From positions 1 to 36,808 of the forward strand of contig NZ_AFIE01000036.1 of NCBI RefSeq assembly GCF_000214135.1: a stretch of 36,808 nt of DNA, written 5' to 3'. Below, in pieces: positions 34,015 to 36,808 of this stretch. The stretch comes from Acinetobacter sp. P8-3-8. GTDB taxonomy: Bacteria > Pseudomonadota > Gammaproteobacteria > Pseudomonadales > Moraxellaceae. Below the pieces are notes generated by a model. It did no database searches. It saw only the letters and a program-made list of their open reading frames with translations, and was not told the origin of the DNA. The translations under genes were made by a program, and so were the position numbers. Position 1 is the first letter of the stretch; every line of letters begins with the position of its first letter.

Positions 34015-35298
34015 ATGACGTTGTTTAAACAGACAGCTACGGCATTGGCATGCGCATTTTTCTTGCCAATGACGCAAGCCACCGCCCAGATTGATTATGA
34101 AATTCAGCCTTATGCTGATGTAATGTTTGGTATTTTTCATAGTGAAAAAAGCTATGCAAACCATGACGATAATCACCCAGAAAAAACATGGCAGGAATTA
34201 GGAGCTAAATATGGCTTCAAAGCTTCAGCCAGTTTTGATCAACATGCCGTGTATGGAAGTGCAATTGCAATTAGTTCAGCGACCTATGCTGATGGTGATG
34301 CAGCACATTTTACTAATGGGCATGAGCGTAAAACTGATTTAGGTGAATGGTCTTTAGGTATTAAAGATACGACTGCACAACAAGATTTTTCTCGTTACAA
34401 CTTGGCTATCGGACGTCAGAATATTATTGTCGGTGATGGGTTTATGGTTGCTGGTGATGCAGTAAATTTAGGTGAATCCGTGGCTGATGGAACACTGGAT
34501 CGGGGAGGCGCTTATTATTTAGCACCGAGAAAAGCTTTTGATTTTACTACAGTATTACAATACCGACCTTTGGATAAACTGACCACCAGTTTGTACTATT
34601 TAAAATCGGACAATAAAGCACAATATTCAACAGAAATGTTCGTTGGTGATGGGATTTATCAGACTGAAAAATTTGGTTTGGGTACAACATATCTTGAAGT
34701 ATTGGATTTAGATGATGCTTTTCATGAAACAAATCGAGAGCATTTAAAAAATTATGCCCTGAGAGGCAATTATGCTTTGAGTCCTCATTTACAAATAAAA
34801 AGTGAGGTAGTTTATCAGGACAATGCTCAATCACATGAAAATGCGGCTTATGTAGCTTTGAATTATCAGCTACCCGATTCGGCTTATCAATCAACCATTG
34901 GCTATCGTTTTAGTCATTATTCTGAAGATTATGATCCAATGTTTTATGGCAATACTGTTGGGATAGGTGGCTGGGTACAAGGTGAGGTTGCTGGAAATTA
35001 TGCAGGACCAAATAACCGTAATAGCAATATTCACCAATTGTCTTTTTCAATGAGCCCGAAACAGAATCTGATGTTAGGCGCATTTGCATACAAGTTCGAT
35101 ACCATAAAAGAAACACAACAAAACCTAAGTGGCTATGAACTGGATTTTTATTCGGTCTGGTCATTGAATCCACATATCAATGTAATCCCTTTAATTGGTT
35201 TTTATAAACCTAAAAAAGATATTCAAACAGGTGGTTCGCAGTATCCAAATAAGCAATGGAATACTTATACACAATTGTTATTACAGTATAGCTATTAA
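34015..35298 (+). CDS. Outer-membrane porin, alginate-export-like beta barrel
   Basis: A 427-residue exported protein with a signal peptide (residues 1 to about 24, cleavage near ATA-QI) and many alternating amphipathic strands that end in an aromatic residue (LLLQYSY), typical of an outer-membrane barrel. The segment YNLAIGRQNIIVGDGFMVAGDA resembles the GRQ...GDGF motif of alginate-export-type porins. It lies between tynA and feaB, so it probably admits the amine substrate into the periplasm, where TynA acts. The family assignment (AlgE-like rather than OprD-like) is moderately secure; the substrate is inferred from context. Confidence 0.75.
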   Translation: MTLFKQTATALACAFFLPMTQATAQIDYEIQPYADVMFGIFHSEKSYANHDDNHPEKTWQELGAKYGFKASASFDQHAVYGSAIAISSATYADGDAAHFTNGHERKTDLGEWSLGIKDTTAQQDFSRYNLAIGRQNIIVGDGFMVAGDAVNLGESVADGTLDRGGAYYLAPRKAFDFTTVLQYRPLDKLTTSLYYLKSDNKAQYSTEMFVGDGIYQTEKFGLGTTYLEVLDLDDAFHETNREHLKNYALRGNYALSPHLQIKSEVVYQDNAQSHENAAYVALNYQLPDSAYQSTIGYRFSHYSEDYDPMFYGNTVGIGGWVQGEVAGNYAGPNNRNSNIHQLSFSMSPKQNLMLGAFAYKFDTIKETQQNLSGYELDFYSVWSLNPHINVIPLIGFYKPKKDIQTGGSQYPNKQWNTYTQLLLQYSY

Positions 35299-35345
35299 AT
35301 CAACACGGGTATCGTCCTAATGCGTTAGGTGCGCTTGGTTGATTT
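35297..35345 (+). other. Structured leader between the porin gene and feaB
   Basis: An outer stem AAATCAAC (35297-35304) with GTTGATTT (35338-35345) encloses an inner hairpin CCTAA-TGCG-TTAGG (35316-35329). It overlaps the porin stop and has no T tract, so it is not a simple terminator. It could stabilise or process the mRNA. Confidence 0.45.
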
Positions 35346-35369
35346 AGTCAAAATAAACAGGAAAATTAA

Positions 35370-36808
35370 ATGAGTGACGTAAAAATTTTAGAAAGCGTGC
35401 AACAGTTTATAGCACGACACCATGGACATTTTATTCATGGTGAGTGTGTTGCTACCGAAACTTCGGAGCGGATTGAATTGGTTAACCCTGCAACTGAACA
35501 TGTGATTGCAAGTATTGCTACGGCAGACCAGCAGGATGTTGAAAAAGCAGTACAAAGTGCACACAACGCTTTTAGCAATGCATGGGCCAATACATCGCCT
35601 TATGAACGTGGTTTAAAACTGAATAAGTTGGCTGATTTGGTCGAACAACATGCTGAAGAATTGGCTCAATTAGAAACGTTAACAACAGGGAAACTGATCA
35701 ACCTTTCTCGTCATTTAGAAGTTGCACAATCTATTATATTTTTAAGATATTTTGCAGGTTGGGCTACCAAAATCAATGGTCAGACCATGCAACCTTCTAT
35801 TCCTTCAATGCATGGAGAGAAATATAGCGCTTATACCGTTCGTCAACCCGTTGGGGTTGTAGCAGGGATTGTACCGTGGAATTTTTCATTGATGATTGGA
35901 ATTTGGAAAATTGGTTCTGCTTTAACCACAGGTTGTACTATTGTGCTTAAGCCTAGTGAATTTACGACATTGTCATTATTACGTTTGGCTGAACTTGCCA
36001 TTGAAGCGGGCATACCTGCAGGTGTGATCAATGTTGTAACAGGTAAAGGTGAGACAGGGCAGTATTTGATTGATTCAGCATTGGTGAAAAAAGTGTCGTT
36101 TACAGGCTCTGTACCAACAGGTATTGCAATTGGTCAGCAAGCCATGAAAAACGACTTGACCCGAGTCAGTCTAGAGTTGGGAGGGAAGAATGCAGCAGCA
36201 ATTCTGGCAGATGTAAATATTGATGAAATATTACCGAATTTGTTACAAGCAACTTTTGTACATCAAGGACAAGTATGCGCAGCGCCGGAACGTTTTTTTA
36301 TTCACCAGTCCAAATATGATGAATTTGTACAAAAGGCTTCAGCAGTAGTGCAGCAATTAAAAATTGGTTCACCACTCGATGAGATGACGATGTTTGGCCC
36401 ACTTTCAAACCGACCACATTTTGAAAAGGTAAAACATTATCTGGATTTGGCACAAAGAAATAATCAAGTAATTACAGGGGGAAATGCCTTACAAACAACA
36501 GGTTATTTTGTTGAACCAACGTTGTTAAAAGTGCAAGGGATTGATGATCCATTATTTCTCGAAGAAACTTTTGGACCTGTTGTGGATGTGATTGCATTTG
36601 AAACGGATGAAGAGTTAATCACCATGATGAACCATTCACGGTTTGGTTTGACAGCTAGCGTATGGACCAATGATCTAGCAAAGGCGATGCGTTTAATTCC
36701 ACAAATTGAGGCAGGGTCAATTTGGGTGAATATGCATACTTTCCTTGATCCTGCTGTGCCCTTTGGTGGTGTGAAAGCTTCAGGAGTTGGACGTGAGTTC
36801 TCAGATGC
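35370..36808 (+). CDS. feaB: Aldehyde dehydrogenase, FeaB-like (3' end cut by window)
   Basis: About 479 residues are visible; the family is near 500, so only a short C-terminal end is missing. It closely resembles E. coli phenylacetaldehyde dehydrogenase FeaB, with VAGIVPWNFSLMIGIWKIG, KPSEFT, FTGSVPTG, catalytic E269 (LELGGKN) and nucleophile C303 (QGQVCAAPE), and the GRE motif near the end. It oxidises an aryl-acetaldehyde to the arylacetate with NAD(P). Placed after tynA and the porin, it would take the aldehyde made by TynA; with tryptamine the product would be indole-3-acetate, the substrate of the iac genes next door. A GGAAAA site precedes the start. Confidence 0.92.
   Translation, partial: MSDVKILESVQQFIARHHGHFIHGECVATETSERIELVNPATEHVIASIATADQQDVEKAVQSAHNAFSNAWANTSPYERGLKLNKLADLVEQHAEELAQLETLTTGKLINLSRHLEVAQSIIFLRYFAGWATKINGQTMQPSIPSMHGEKYSAYTVRQPVGVVAGIVPWNFSLMIGIWKIGSALTTGCTIVLKPSEFTTLSLLRLAELAIEAGIPAGVINVVTGKGETGQYLIDSALVKKVSFTGSVPTGIAIGQQAMKNDLTRVSLELGGKNAAAILADVNIDEILPNLLQATFVHQGQVCAAPERFFIHQSKYDEFVQKASAVVQQLKIGSPLDEMTMFGPLSNRPHFEKVKHYLDLAQRNNQVITGGNALQTTGYFVEPTLLKVQGIDDPLFLEETFGPVVDVIAFETDEELITMMNHSRFGLTASVWTNDLAKAMRLIPQIEAGSIWVNMHTFLDPAVPFGGVKASGVGREFSD

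Overview
The window looks like an Acinetobacter chromosome: AT-rich, with a tmRNA whose tag reads ANDESYALAA, an iac-type indole-3-acetate cluster of the kind known from Acinetobacter, and an A. baumannii-style C1-like flavin reductase with a fused MarR domain. The genus call is inference from gene content.

Positions 1-11103 are the right end of a lambda-like siphoprophage. Late genes run left to right: end of a probable tape-measure gene, M, an inserted tail-appendage gene, L, K, I, J, a DUF4376 protein, a holin and a GH24 lysozyme. A convergent tyrosine integrase follows, abutting the 3' end of ssrA (tmRNA, minus strand), the probable attachment site. The left end lies outside the window. 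Three terminator-like hairpins sit inside the late operon.

Positions 11462-17503 are mixed chromosomal genes: stand-alone glpK, a secreted sphingomyelinase-type phosphodiesterase with a lipase-chaperone-like partner, a small unknown protein and an NTF2-like protein. The gap at 16226-16708 holds an unannotated RNA candidate with three successive hairpins that all display GGA loops and ends in a strong terminator. It resembles a CsrA/RsmA-sequestering RNA.

Positions 17504-22176 encode an MFS transporter, an AraC regulator, an opine-dehydrogenase-family enzyme and a 3-hydroxyacyl-CoA-dehydrogenase-family enzyme. This looks like a catabolic unit of unknown substrate.

Positions 22197-30247 are an indole-3-acetate (IAA) catabolic locus: divergent iacR, then iacH, iacA, an NTF2-like gene (iacI-like), iacC, iacD, iacE, iacF and iacG. 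No separate iacB is visible between iacA and iacC.

Positions 30367-36808 carry a feaR-like AraC regulator, the periplasmic copper amine oxidase tynA, an outer-membrane porin and a feaB-like aldehyde dehydrogenase cut by the window edge. All catalytic residues checked are present. Together with iac this could form a continuous route: aryl-ethylamine (for example tryptamine) to aldehyde by TynA, to arylacetate by FeaB, and for IAA on to catechol by Iac. The linkage is visible; tryptamine as the substrate is a hypothesis.
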